Notes: generated by a model from the letters alone, not told the origin. A stretch of 64,000 nt of DNA from Acidulodesulfobacterium_A sp049965795 (GCA_049965795.1 JBMFVW010000002.1:1-64000); one strand, 5' to 3'; positions 51,885-60,579 are shown, counted from the first letter of the stretch. Translations and numbers: made by a program.

Positions 51885-53126
51885 TTATAATAAATTTTTA
51901 GACTTTAAAATTTCGTATAATTTTTCAGGCGCTTCGGTAAGCGGAAGTTCCGAATCATATATAACGCCTTCTATATTGTTTCTTTGGAAACATTCGTAAA
52001 GCATTTTTAAACCTTTCTGGTATTCGGGACCGCTTCTTCTTACTACCCATATTAAACCTTCCGGAAAAGTTCCTTCTTTTTTCATTTCCTCTATCGCAGA
52101 TACCAATCCCTCGCCGATCGTCACGTCGATTCTTGTATTGCTTGCCGTTCCGCCGCATACAAGTACGGCTTTTAAACCGGGTTTAGAAAGGATAATTTTT
52201 GAAATTTTATTCATTTTTTCCGCGGGAGGATTTCCGCCTATATCAGTTAAGTTTGCAGGTTTCATTCCCAGAGCAAAAACGGTTTCCGCCGTAATAGTAG
52301 AACCGCCGCCTCCGAAAGTCATCATTCCTATATTTCCGTCTAATTCTACGTAAGAACCGGCTTTCCCCCTGTGATCGTCCCTGTCTATTAAGTGGGCGGC
52401 TTTTTCTCTTTCGGTCAAAGGTCTTCCCATTGCGCCTCTTGCGGTATATATTTTTGAAGGCGCTATTCTGGCATCGTCGTCTATCATGGTTACGGCATCG
52501 ATTGCAAAAACTTTCTGCTTATCGGGATTAGCCTTGTCTCCCGCTATTATTAAAGGATTAACCTCAAGGAGCCTTGCTTCCGAATTCCAGAATCCTTTAT
52601 ACATATTTGCAATTACTTCAGACATCTGCCTCAATACCGGTCTATCCTTAAGTCCTATTTCAATGAGGTATTCCCTGACTTTGTAAGGAAACAGTCCTTC
52701 GAGAGGATTTATTTCAAAAGTAAATATTTTAGAAGGATCCTGCGCCTCGACGTCCATTCCGCCTTCAAGGGAAACTACGAATACGGGACGTCTCGGTTTT
52801 GAAGAATATGTAAAACTTACGTATAATTCCTTGATTATAGAGGCTTTTTCCTGAAGGATTACGCTTACGGGTTTCTCTCCGTAAACCTCTGCTTCCATCA
52901 ATGCCTGAACATGTTCGTTTGCTTCGTCGCCGTTCTTTGCAAACTTTACTGCGCCTGCTTTTCCTCTTTTGCCTACAAGTACCTGCGATTTTATAACGAC
53001 TTCGCCGTACTGTTCGACAAAGTCGCTTACATTCTGCCCCGGATGCTGGACTACTAAATATTTAGGCGTAGGCACGCCGTATTTTTTAAATATGGTATCA
53101 TAAGTTTCGTATTCGTAAAGCTTCAT
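51885..53126 (-). CDS. ccsA: Citryl-CoA synthetase large subunit (SucC-like)
   Basis: 413 residues with an ATP-grasp domain in the first 240 and the CoA-ligase domain after it. KLYEYETYDTIFKKYGVPTP opens it, KSQVLVGKRGKAGAVKFAKN is the nucleotide loop, ARLLEVNPLIIA holds metal ligands, and MMTFGGGGSTITAETVFALG followed by DIGGNPPAEKMNKISKII are the ligase-domain loops. It is longer than SucC (about 390). The insertions and the adjacent ccl indicate citryl-CoA synthetase, which activates citrate for cleavage in the reductive TCA cycle. Confidence 0.83.
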   Translation of the reverse strand: MKLYEYETYDTIFKKYGVPTPKYLVVQHPGQNVSDFVEQYGEVVIKSQVLVGKRGKAGAVKFAKNGDEANEHVQALMEAEVYGEKPVSVILQEKASIIKELYVSFTYSSKPRRPVFVVSLEGGMDVEAQDPSKIFTFEINPLEGLFPYKVREYLIEIGLKDRPVLRQMSEVIANMYKGFWNSEARLLEVNPLIIAGDKANPDKQKVFAIDAVTMIDDDARIAPSKIYTARGAMGRPLTEREKAAHLIDRDDHRGKAGSYVELDGNIGMMTFGGGGSTITAETVFALGMKPANLTDIGGNPPAEKMNKISKIILSKPGLKAVLVCGGTASNTRIDVTIGEGLVSAIEEMKKEGTFPEGLIWVVRRSGPEYQKGLKMLYECFQRNNIEGVIYDSELPLTEAPEKLYEILKSKNLL

Positions 53127-53165
53127 ATAAAACCTCGATAAATTAATTAAAAATTGTTTTTATAA

Positions 53166-55079
53166 CTATCCTATATTTAACAGCGGATCGTCCGGCGTAA
53201 TATTATCGCCTACTTTAACGTAAACTGCTTTAACCGTACCGTCTGCAGCCGCATGTATTTCATTTTCCATTTTCATAGCTTCAACCATGGCTACCGTCTG
53301 CCCTTTCGTTACTTTATCGCCTTCTTTTACTAACATTTTAGCGACTTTGCCCGGCATAGGAGCAGAAACGTCTCCGGCTTCTATCCTTCTTTTGCCGTTA
53401 GACGCGCTTCCCGCAGAGGTTTTAGAAACGCCGGTATTTCCGCCTACTACCGCTTCTACTTTTGGAAAGAGTTGTATTTCTTCTAATTTACCGCCTACCC
53501 TGACATAATATTTTCTGGGTTTGCCTTCTTCCTGGTTCGGCGTTACGCCTTCAATTTTCACGTTAAATTTATCGCCGTGATATGTAACGTCAAACTCTAC
53601 AGGCGCCGTATTTTCGATAACTCCTGCGCGTGTTTCTATCATATCTTCGGTTCCCGGCGTGACTTCAGGCGTTTCCAACTGTCCGCTTTCCCTTGCTTTT
53701 AAAAATTCCATAGCCTGAAGCGGGAACAAGACGTAAAGAAGAATATCCTCGTCGGATTTTGCAAGCGAACCGAGTTCTTTAACGGCTTTATCCCATTCGT
53801 TTACGTCTGCGCTGTCGCTTGGACGCTTGGAGTAATCCGGTTTGCCGCCGGGACCCATAATTTTTTCGATAAGCTCTTTTGATACCGGTCCGGGAGGCGT
53901 GCCGTATTTGCCTTCTATATAATCTCTGACTTCTTTTGTTATCATCTTATATCTTTCGCCGGATATAACGTTTAAAACAGCCTGAACGCCGACTATTTGA
54001 GACGACGGCGTTAAAAGCGGAGGATAACCAAGGTCTCTTTCGACGCTGGGGGTTTCTTTAAGAACATCTTCCATTTTGTCGATAGCGTTAGCCTCTTTTA
54101 ACTGAGCGGTCATATTAGAAATCATTCCGCCAGGTATTTTATGGATAAGAACTTTTGCGTTAACTCCGCCGTATTCCGTTTCGTATTTTTTATAATTTTT
54201 TCTGATAATTCCGGTTAAAGCGGCTGCCTCTTCCAATATTTTTAAATCTATGCCGGTATCGTAAGGCGTGCCTTGTAACGCTGCGACAACGCTTTCTGTA
54301 GCCGGATGCGAAGAACCGAATGCAAGAGGAGAAAGAACCGTATCAAGCATGTCAACGCCGGCATATATAGCCATCATATGATTCATTATGGCGGTTCCGC
54401 TCATATCGTGATTGTGAAACAAAATTTTTATTTTATCTCCGACTTTTTCTTTCATTCCTTTTATTATGTTGTATGTATCTAAAGGCATTATAATGCCGGT
54501 AGCGTCTTTAAAGGAAATCCAGTCCGGTCCTATTTCCAAAAGTTCGTCCGCGTATTGCATCCATTTTTCGTATGTATGAACGGGGCTTTTTGTATAGCTT
54601 ATTTCCGCATGGCATTCTCCGCCGAGTTCTTTAATAACCTTGCAGGCAACTTCGATATTGCGGTTATCGTTTAAAGAGTCGAACACCCTGAAAACGGTAA
54701 TTCCGTTCTTGAGAGCTTTTTCGACAAACTTGTAAACTACCTTGTCGGCTCTCGGTCTATAGCCCACTATACTCTGCCCTCTAAACAGCATCTGTATTTT
54801 CGTGTTAGGCATAACGGCTTTAATTTTTTTCAGCCTTTCCCACGGGTCTTCTTTTAAGTATCTTAAGCAGACGTCGTAAGTCGCGCCGCCCCATGCCTCG
54901 AAAGCGTAAAGACCGGCTTTATCCATTTTTTCGCATAGAGGAAGCAGATCGTCCGTCGTAACCCTTGTAGCTAATTTACACTGCTGTCCGTCCCTTGCGG
55001 TTAAATCGGTAATTAAAATCTTTTTAGGCTTCGCAATTTCTATCGAGCCTTCTTGCAACATAGTTTCGATATTTTTCAT
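53166..55079 (-). CDS. cfiA: Biotin carboxyltransferase subunit, probable 2-oxoglutarate carboxylase large subunit
   Basis: 637 residues in the PycB/OadA layout: carboxyltransferase barrel (about 20-300), a conserved middle domain (VNAKVLIHKIPGGMISNMTA) and a C-terminal biotinyl domain with EAMKMENE (biotin Lys603). The first barrel motif reads TARDGQQCKLATRVTTDD where oxaloacetate decarboxylase and pyruvate carboxylase usually have RDAHQS. Metal ligands lie in LFHNHDMSGTAI. Context with ccsAB, ccl and icd favours carboxylation of 2-oxoglutarate to oxalosuccinate; pyruvate carboxylase is the main alternative. Confidence 0.78.
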   Translation of the reverse strand: MKNIETMLQEGSIEIAKPKKILITDLTARDGQQCKLATRVTTDDLLPLCEKMDKAGLYAFEAWGGATYDVCLRYLKEDPWERLKKIKAVMPNTKIQMLFRGQSIVGYRPRADKVVYKFVEKALKNGITVFRVFDSLNDNRNIEVACKVIKELGGECHAEISYTKSPVHTYEKWMQYADELLEIGPDWISFKDATGIIMPLDTYNIIKGMKEKVGDKIKILFHNHDMSGTAIMNHMMAIYAGVDMLDTVLSPLAFGSSHPATESVVAALQGTPYDTGIDLKILEEAAALTGIIRKNYKKYETEYGGVNAKVLIHKIPGGMISNMTAQLKEANAIDKMEDVLKETPSVERDLGYPPLLTPSSQIVGVQAVLNVISGERYKMITKEVRDYIEGKYGTPPGPVSKELIEKIMGPGGKPDYSKRPSDSADVNEWDKAVKELGSLAKSDEDILLYVLFPLQAMEFLKARESGQLETPEVTPGTEDMIETRAGVIENTAPVEFDVTYHGDKFNVKIEGVTPNQEEGKPRKYYVRVGGKLEEIQLFPKVEAVVGGNTGVSKTSAGSASNGKRRIEAGDVSAPMPGKVAKMLVKEGDKVTKGQTVAMVEAMKMENEIHAAADGTVKAVYVKVGDNITPDDPLLNIG

Positions 55080-55103
55080 TTATTTTTATTCCTCCGTTAT
55101 AGA

Positions 55104-56522
55104 CTATAAACCGTGATATGCCGCTACGGCGGCGCTTATGAAAGCCACATAATCTTCTTTGTCTCTCTGTACGTCATAATCAAAGACGTCGGGGTTTTCT
55201 TTTAAATAACTCGTAGAAAAAAGTCCGGTTTTAAAATTATCTTTTTTCATTATCTTTTTTATAATAGGTATAGTGGTTTTAATACCTTTAATCTCGTAAG
55301 TTTCTAGAGCTTCATAAGTTCTGCCGATAGCTTCTTCAAAAGTATTGCCCCAGCAGATTAATTTGCCTATCATCGAATCGTAATAAGGAGTTACTTCAAA
55401 ACCTACCGAGGCCGCACTTTCTATCCTTATGCCGTTGCCTCCCGGAACGTAATAGCGTTCTATAGTGCCGATGCTCGGACGGAAGTCGTGTTTCGGATCT
55501 TCCGCATTTATTCTGCATTCGATGGCAAATCCTTTTAATTTAACGTCTTCCTGCTTTATAGATAATTTATTTCCGGCTGCAATTTTAATCTGTTCTTTCA
55601 CTATATCGAACCCTGTAATGCTTTCGGTTACGGGATGTTCTACCTGAACCCTCGTATTCATTTCTATAAAGTATATATTGCCGGATAAATCTGAAACGAA
55701 TTCCATAGTGCCTGCACTGTAATATCCTATATCCCTGCATGCCTTAACCGCGGCATCGCCGTAAAATTTGCGTTTTTCTTCCGTTAAAACCATAGACGGT
55801 GCGATTTCTATCATTTTTTGATTTTTTCTCTGGATAGAACAGTCTCTTTCTCCAAGATGAATTACGTTGCCGAATTTATCGCCGAGAATTTGGAACTCTA
55901 TATGCTTCGGATTCTCGATAAATTTTTCTAAAAGAAGATCTCCGTTGCCGAATGCTTTAAGCGCTTCAGCGTAAGCATTTTCATAATTTGTTTTTACTTC
56001 TTCTGCATTGCGGCACAGTCTTATTCCTCTTCCTCCGCCTCCTGCCGTAGCTTTAAGAAGAACTGGATATCCTATTTTTTCGGCTATTTCAAGCGCTTCT
56101 TCCGCTGATTTTAATATTCCGTCGCTGCCCGGAACGGTAATAACTCCGGCTTTTTTCATAATTTCTTTCGACCTGGCTTTATCGCCCATAAGCCTTATAA
56201 CTTCCGAAGAAGGTCCGATGAAATTAATATTGTTGTCTTCGGCGGCTTTTGCAAAATCCTCATTTTCGGCAAGAAATCCGTAACCGGGATGAATTGCGTC
56301 TGCTCCTATGGATTTTGCAAGGTCTATTATAAGTTGATAGTTAAGATAAGTATCGAGAGGGTTTGCGCCTATCATATAAGATTCATCGGCCATTTTAACG
56401 TGCCGCGCCGTCGGTTCTACGTCGGAAAAAATAGCCGCAGTAGGTATGCCGAGCTCTTTCGACGCCCTTATTATCCTGCAGGCTATCTCACCTCTGTTCG
56501 CTACTAAAATTTTATTAAACAT
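55104..56522 (-). CDS. cfiB: Biotin carboxylase subunit, probable 2-oxoglutarate carboxylase small subunit
   Basis: 472 residues. ILVANRGEIACRIIRASKEL, DAIHPGYGFLAENEDFAKA, ATAGGGGRGIRLCRN (ATP Gly-rich loop), HIEFQILGDKFGNVIHLGER and FIEMNTRVQVEHPVTE are the biotin carboxylase motifs. It carboxylates biotin with ATP and bicarbonate and passes CO2 to CfiA. The fatty-acid AccC has the same fold, but no accB is near; cfiA starts 24 bp after it. Confidence 0.82.
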   Translation of the reverse strand: MFNKILVANRGEIACRIIRASKELGIPTAAIFSDVEPTARHVKMADESYMIGANPLDTYLNYQLIIDLAKSIGADAIHPGYGFLAENEDFAKAAEDNNINFIGPSSEVIRLMGDKARSKEIMKKAGVITVPGSDGILKSAEEALEIAEKIGYPVLLKATAGGGGRGIRLCRNAEEVKTNYENAYAEALKAFGNGDLLLEKFIENPKHIEFQILGDKFGNVIHLGERDCSIQRKNQKMIEIAPSMVLTEEKRKFYGDAAVKACRDIGYYSAGTMEFVSDLSGNIYFIEMNTRVQVEHPVTESITGFDIVKEQIKIAAGNKLSIKQEDVKLKGFAIECRINAEDPKHDFRPSIGTIERYYVPGGNGIRIESAASVGFEVTPYYDSMIGKLICWGNTFEEAIGRTYEALETYEIKGIKTTIPIIKKIMKKDNFKTGLFSTSYLKENPDVFDYDVQRDKEDYVAFISAAVAAYHGL

Positions 56523-56592
56523 TATTCTAAAACTCCTCCGTCAGATTAATTCGGTTCATTTCGGTTCGGTTAATAAATTGTATCTTAATTAA

Positions 56593-57000
56593 CTAACCAA
56601 GTTTAATGCTGTAAGTTATAGGACAAGCTTTGTTTACTAAATAGGCTATGCTGCAGGAACTGGTAAGGGCTTCTTCGACGGCTTTTTTGACGTCTTCTTC
56701 CGTTATCCCTTTGCCTTTTACCGTGAAACTTAACATTATTTTCGTAAATACCTTAGGTTTTTCTTCTCTTCTTTCGCTGTCGGTATCGACTATTACGTCT
56801 TCTACGTGTTTGCCCATTTTATGAAGCGCTTCGTATGCATGTATCCCCATGCATCCCGCAATAGAATACAAAAATAGTTCCGGCGGTCTTATTCCTCTGC
56901 CTTTGCCGCCGACGTAACCTGCCGCGTCTATATTAATTTCGCCGGATTCGCTCTTGCCGACAAAATGAAAATCTTCTTTTTGCTTAACGGTTAATTTCAT
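56593..57000 (-). CDS. OsmC/Ohr-family protein
   Basis: 135 residues. The two cysteines expected of this thiol-peroxidase family are Cys50 in SIAGCMGIHAYEALHKMG and Cys116 in LTSSCSIAYLVNKACP. It may remove organic hydroperoxides, though many relatives in this branch have unknown substrates. It lies inside the carbon-fixation block between icd and cfiB, 74 bp from icd and 70 bp from cfiB, and is probably co-transcribed with them. Confidence 0.85.
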   Translation of the reverse strand: MKLTVKQKEDFHFVGKSESGEINIDAAGYVGGKGRGIRPPELFLYSIAGCMGIHAYEALHKMGKHVEDVIVDTDSERREEKPKVFTKIMLSFTVKGKGITEEDVKKAVEEALTSSCSIAYLVNKACPITYSIKLG

Positions 57001-57073
57001 ATAACCTCCGGAATCGATTTTAAATATTATTTTAAATTATATTTATTAATATTAATTATATTTATTTTTTATT

Positions 57074-58336
57074 TTAAATCTCTTTTATTATATGTTTGCC
57101 AAACTCTACGGTGCTGAGTTCTACCGCTTTTTTGTCCAATTTTTCAAAACCCGTGTAAATATCCCTTGTGCCGTTGCCCTGATAAATTGTCCTTTTTACG
57201 GCATCGTAAACAAGTTTTGCCGCTTCGTTAAAACCTATATATTCAAGCATCATGGCTCCGGAAAGAGTTATCGACAAAGGATTTGCTATTCCCTTGCCTG
57301 CAATATCCATACCTACGCCGTGGGTGCTTTCAAAAAGAGCGTAACCGTCGCCTATATTGCCGCTTGGCACGAAACCGGGTCCTCCGACTAATGCCGAAGC
57401 AAGGTCGGAAATATAATCGCCGTTTAAATTTTGGGTAATTATAACGTCATATGCATTCGGATTTAAAACTAACTGCATAAGCATCTGATCGGTAATAACT
57501 TTCGATAATTTTATTCTTCCGGAAGAAGCGCCTGCTTCCGTTGAAATCTTATCTTTAAACTCATCTTCTTTGGCTACTTCGAACGCCCAGTTTAGAAACG
57601 CTCCTTCGGTAGCTTTCATTATGTTGCCTTTACCTGCAACGGCGATAGATTTTTTACCGTTATCTATGGCATACCTGAAAGCCTTCCTGACATGTCTTTT
57701 AGTTTTAAATTCGCTCATAGGTTTTATAGTTATTCCGGCGTCTTCCGGAATGGCTGCATCTTTTACGCCCATCTCTTTCAAAAAGAAATTGCGCACCTTT
57801 TTCGCGCCTTCGGAACCTGCCATATATTCTATCGCCATATAAACGTCGTCGGAATTTTCCCTGAAAATCGTAACGTCGACTCTTTCGGGGTCGGGAATAG
57901 GCGTAGGCTGGCCTAAATAATAAACCGGCCTTATAGCCGAATAAAAATCCATGGACTGCCTTAATATAGAATTTAACGATTTTCCGGGTCTGCCGACCGG
58001 AGTTCCAAGCGGTCCTTTTATGGAAACCACGCTGCGTTTAAGCAGTTCGAGGGTTTCCGCCGGCATTCTTTCCAAACCGTTAGATTCTGCTTTATCTCCG
58101 GCTACGGCTTCTACCCAGTATATTTTTTTTGTGTCTCCGTAGGCTTTTTCCATTGCGGCGTTTACAACGTTTAGCATTACGGGAGTAATCTCCGGACCTA
58201 TGCCGTCTCCGCTTATAAAGGGTATAATAGGATTATTCGGCACTTCTATACTGTGGTCGCTTTTTAATTTTATAAAGCCGCCGTCCTTAGGTATGTTTAT
58301 TTTGCCGTCCCATAAAAAAACGTTTTCGTTTTTCAT
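57074..58336 (-). CDS. icd: Isocitrate dehydrogenase, predicted NAD-dependent
   Basis: 420 residues, close to the E. coli enzyme. Substrate motifs SIKGPLGTPVGRPGKSLNSI and VDVTIFRENSDDVYMAIEY are intact. In the cofactor loop STHGVGMDIAGKGIANP, residues 344, 345 and 351 are Asp, Ile and Ala; NADP enzymes such as E. coli Icd have Lys, Tyr and Val there, and the Asp/Ile pair is the NAD signature. In the reductive cycle it would reduce oxalosuccinate to isocitrate. A strong promoter lies about 70 bp upstream. Confidence 0.93.
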   Translation of the reverse strand: MKNENVFLWDGKINIPKDGGFIKLKSDHSIEVPNNPIIPFISGDGIGPEITPVMLNVVNAAMEKAYGDTKKIYWVEAVAGDKAESNGLERMPAETLELLKRSVVSIKGPLGTPVGRPGKSLNSILRQSMDFYSAIRPVYYLGQPTPIPDPERVDVTIFRENSDDVYMAIEYMAGSEGAKKVRNFFLKEMGVKDAAIPEDAGITIKPMSEFKTKRHVRKAFRYAIDNGKKSIAVAGKGNIMKATEGAFLNWAFEVAKEDEFKDKISTEAGASSGRIKLSKVITDQMLMQLVLNPNAYDVIITQNLNGDYISDLASALVGGPGFVPSGNIGDGYALFESTHGVGMDIAGKGIANPLSITLSGAMMLEYIGFNEAAKLVYDAVKRTIYQGNGTRDIYTGFEKLDKKAVELSTVEFGKHIIKEI

Positions 58337-58405
58337 TTTTTATATTCCTTTTAAAATTATCTGCTATTAATTAAATTAACGGGATTAAAAAATACGATGG
58401 AATTG

Positions 58406-58434
58406 ATTATAATAAAACATTTTTTTAAAATCAA
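58406..58434 (-). promoter_or_regulatory. Promoter of icd and the carbon-fixation genes
   Basis: On the minus strand TTGATT (58434-58429), a 17-bp spacer and TATAAT (58411-58406). The 38 bp 58403-58440 match 59134-59171, ahead of the carbonic anhydrase gene, with one mismatch. Confidence 0.65.
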
Positions 58435-58450
58435 GCAAAAAATAAAAAAA

Positions 58451-59086
58451 TTAATCGATTTTTTCAAAAATATCTCTGCCGAACGAATAGTTATAAACAT
58501 CTCCGGTTTCTATATCGTAATGCCATCCGTATATATTAACATCTTTATTTTCTTTAATATAAGGATAAGAATCAAGGTGTTTAAGCTGTTCTTTTACGTT
58601 CTCTCTTTCAGTAAGCGCAGCTATCTGTTTTTCGGTCAATTTTTCGCCTTTTTCGCCGGCTTCTTTCAAATAATCGGTTGCTGTTTTTTTTGCTCCGTAT
58701 GCAAGCTCAAGCCATTTTTTTGTATGAGGAATATGTTCTAAATCTTCGTCCGGCATATATAGAGCCCTGCATCCTCCGCAGTTTGAATGTCCGCATACTA
58801 CGATATTTTTGACCTTTAAAACATTTATTGCATATTCTATAGCCGAAGTCGTTGCAAGATATTCGGCTGAGTTTCTATATGGAGGCACTAAATTAGCAAT
58901 ATTTCGGACTACGAAAAGTTCGCCGGGGAGCGACTTGGTTATAAGGGTGGGAACCACTCTGGAATCGGAACATCCGATGAAAAGCGTGTGCGGACTCTGT
59001 CCTTCCGCTATTTTCTTAAATAATTGGCTATATTTTTTATACTCGTTATTATTGAAATCGATAACGCCGTCAAATAAACTTGCCAT
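58451..59086 (-). CDS. Beta-class carbonic anhydrase
   Basis: 211 residues. Zinc ligands Cys39 (FIGCSDSRV), His100 and Cys103 (VVCGHSNCGGCRAL), with the Asp41-Arg43 catalytic pair. It converts CO2 and bicarbonate; bicarbonate is the substrate of the biotin carboxylase a few genes away. It has its own promoter, nearly identical to that of icd. Confidence 0.95.
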   Translation of the reverse strand: MASLFDGVIDFNNNEYKKYSQLFKKIAEGQSPHTLFIGCSDSRVVPTLITKSLPGELFVVRNIANLVPPYRNSAEYLATTSAIEYAINVLKVKNIVVCGHSNCGGCRALYMPDEDLEHIPHTKKWLELAYGAKKTATDYLKEAGEKGEKLTEKQIAALTERENVKEQLKHLDSYPYIKENKDVNIYGWHYDIETGDVYNYSFGRDIFEKID

Positions 59087-59136
59087 AATTGCAACCTGTT
59101 ATTGATTTTAAATTAAACTATTATAAATGATATTTG

Positions 59137-59165
59137 ATTATAATAAAACAATTTTTTAAAATCAA
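59137..59165 (-). promoter_or_regulatory. Promoter of the carbonic anhydrase gene
   Basis: On the minus strand TTGATT (59165-59160), a 17-bp spacer and TATAAT (59142-59137), 51 bp upstream of the ATG. Confidence 0.65.
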
Positions 59166-59256
59166 GCAAAAATATCGGAAATGTGTCTTTTTCTACCGTT
59201 TGCCTCTTATTATAAATTATAAAACCGCTAAAAATTAAAAGCTGTTTTTATTGATT

Positions 59257-60495
59257 TTATTGCATATTGAAACTGTTTAAAAAATATTTAAACAGTTTAG
59301 ATCCTGAGTCAAAAAATAAACCGCTGTTTTGGGCTAAAGTTTCGGAATAATGAACGGCGGAGTATTTATCGGATGTCTGTTTTTCGGTTGCAGTAGAAAA
59401 ACCGCAGAACGGAACCGGTTCGGGAGTATGCTTTTTTAATTTAACCTGATTGTAGTGGTCGGGTAATATCATTACGGTATAATCGCCGAATTTTTTGAGT
59501 CCTTCAAGCACGCCGCCTGCGATAAATTTATCGAAATCTTCTACAGCTTTAAGTTTTAAATCTATTTTTCCTTCATGGGATGCTTCGTCGGTGGCTTCCA
59601 CGTGTATATAAACAAAATCGCCTTCGTTTAAGGATTTCATTCCGTATTCGACTTTACCGGCATAATTGGTATCTAAATATCCCGTAGCGCCGGGAACGTC
59701 GATAACTTTAAGTCCTGCATATTTTCCTATGCCTTTGACCAAATCTACGGCGGAGATAACCGAACCTTCAAGTCCGTAGGCTTCTTTCATAGTCGGCATG
59801 GAAGGTTTATAGCCCTGACCCCAGAGCCAAATAGAATTTGCCGGCAGTTTGCCTGCGGCGATTCTTTTTTTGTTTACTTCATGATTATCCAATATTTTTT
59901 CCGCTTTTTTCATTATTTCGACTATTTCGGAACTTGAAGCCGTGCCGTGCGGAATATATTCGTCTATCTGCAAATCGGGAATATCGTGCGGAGCGACGGT
60001 TTGAAGTCCGTCTATGTCTATATTTTTAACGACGAGAAGATGTCTGTAGCTGACTCCTGAATAAAAGCGGAACCTGTCGCTGCCGAGCTCTTTTGCGAAC
60101 GATTCTATGATCTGCGCTGCCTCTTCGGTCGTAATATGCCCGCCGGAATAGTCATGCATATATTTTTTGCCGTCTTTTTCAAGTATATTTACAAGGTTAA
60201 GTCTGAACGCAACATCGTCTTTGCCGAGTTCGACGCCCATGCTTGCGGCTTCGAGAGGCGACCTTCCGGTATAATAATTTAATGGATCGTAACCGAGTAT
60301 AGACATAGAACCTATATCGCTGCCGGGAAGGCATCCGTCGGGAATAGTTTTAATTAAACCGGTAACCCCTCTTGCCGCTACGGAATCCATATTAGGCGTC
60401 TCAGCGTATTCAAGGGGCGTTTTGCCGCCAAGCTCAGATAACGGCGTATCCGCCATGCCGTCGGGACATAAAATAACGTACTTATGTTTATTCAT
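59257..60495 (-). CDS. ApgM-like alkaline-phosphatase-superfamily protein, possible homoserine kinase
   Basis: 412 residues. CPDGMADTPLSELGGKTPLE holds the first metal site, LPGSDIGSMSILGYDPLNYY the catalytic Ser region, and VEATDEASHEGKIDLKLKAV with ILPDHYNQVKLKKHTPEPVP the remaining metal ligands. The archaeal-type cofactor-independent phosphoglycerate mutases have this layout, but a sister group (TIGR02535) found beside hom and thrC has been proposed to be a homoserine kinase. Here hom and thrC are the next two genes upstream and no thrB is present, so that role is favoured. Mutase activity remains possible. Confidence 0.75.
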   Translation of the reverse strand: MNKHKYVILCPDGMADTPLSELGGKTPLEYAETPNMDSVAARGVTGLIKTIPDGCLPGSDIGSMSILGYDPLNYYTGRSPLEAASMGVELGKDDVAFRLNLVNILEKDGKKYMHDYSGGHITTEEAAQIIESFAKELGSDRFRFYSGVSYRHLLVVKNIDIDGLQTVAPHDIPDLQIDEYIPHGTASSSEIVEIMKKAEKILDNHEVNKKRIAAGKLPANSIWLWGQGYKPSMPTMKEAYGLEGSVISAVDLVKGIGKYAGLKVIDVPGATGYLDTNYAGKVEYGMKSLNEGDFVYIHVEATDEASHEGKIDLKLKAVEDFDKFIAGGVLEGLKKFGDYTVMILPDHYNQVKLKKHTPEPVPFCGFSTATEKQTSDKYSAVHYSETLAQNSGLFFDSGSKLFKYFLNSFNMQ

Positions 60496-60530
60496 CTAAT
60501 TAAATAAATCCTCCTGATTTTGTTTTTTTC

Positions 60531-60571
60531 GGAAAAGACGTCGGATTTTATTTTTCCGCCTGTCCTTTTCC
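60531..60571. repeat. Family A-like repeat, shortened
   Basis: GGAAAAGACGTCGGATTTTA at the left resembles the left arm of family A, and TGTCCTTTTCC at the right resembles its right end; the middle is mostly lost. It directly adjoins the family B copy at 60580. Confidence 0.45.
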
Positions 60572-60579
60572 AATTTGTG

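Noticed and set aside
50858..53126. Ordinary succinyl-CoA synthetase (sucCD)
   Set aside because: Both subunits are longer than SucC and SucD and sit next to a stand-alone citrate-synthase-like lyase and a 2-oxoglutarate carboxylase-like pair; citryl-CoA synthetase fits better, though a phylogeny is needed to be final.
49916..53126. ATP-citrate lyase (AclAB)
   Set aside because: In AclB the SucD-like part is fused to the citrate-synthase-like part; here they are separate genes, as in the CcsAB/Ccl system.
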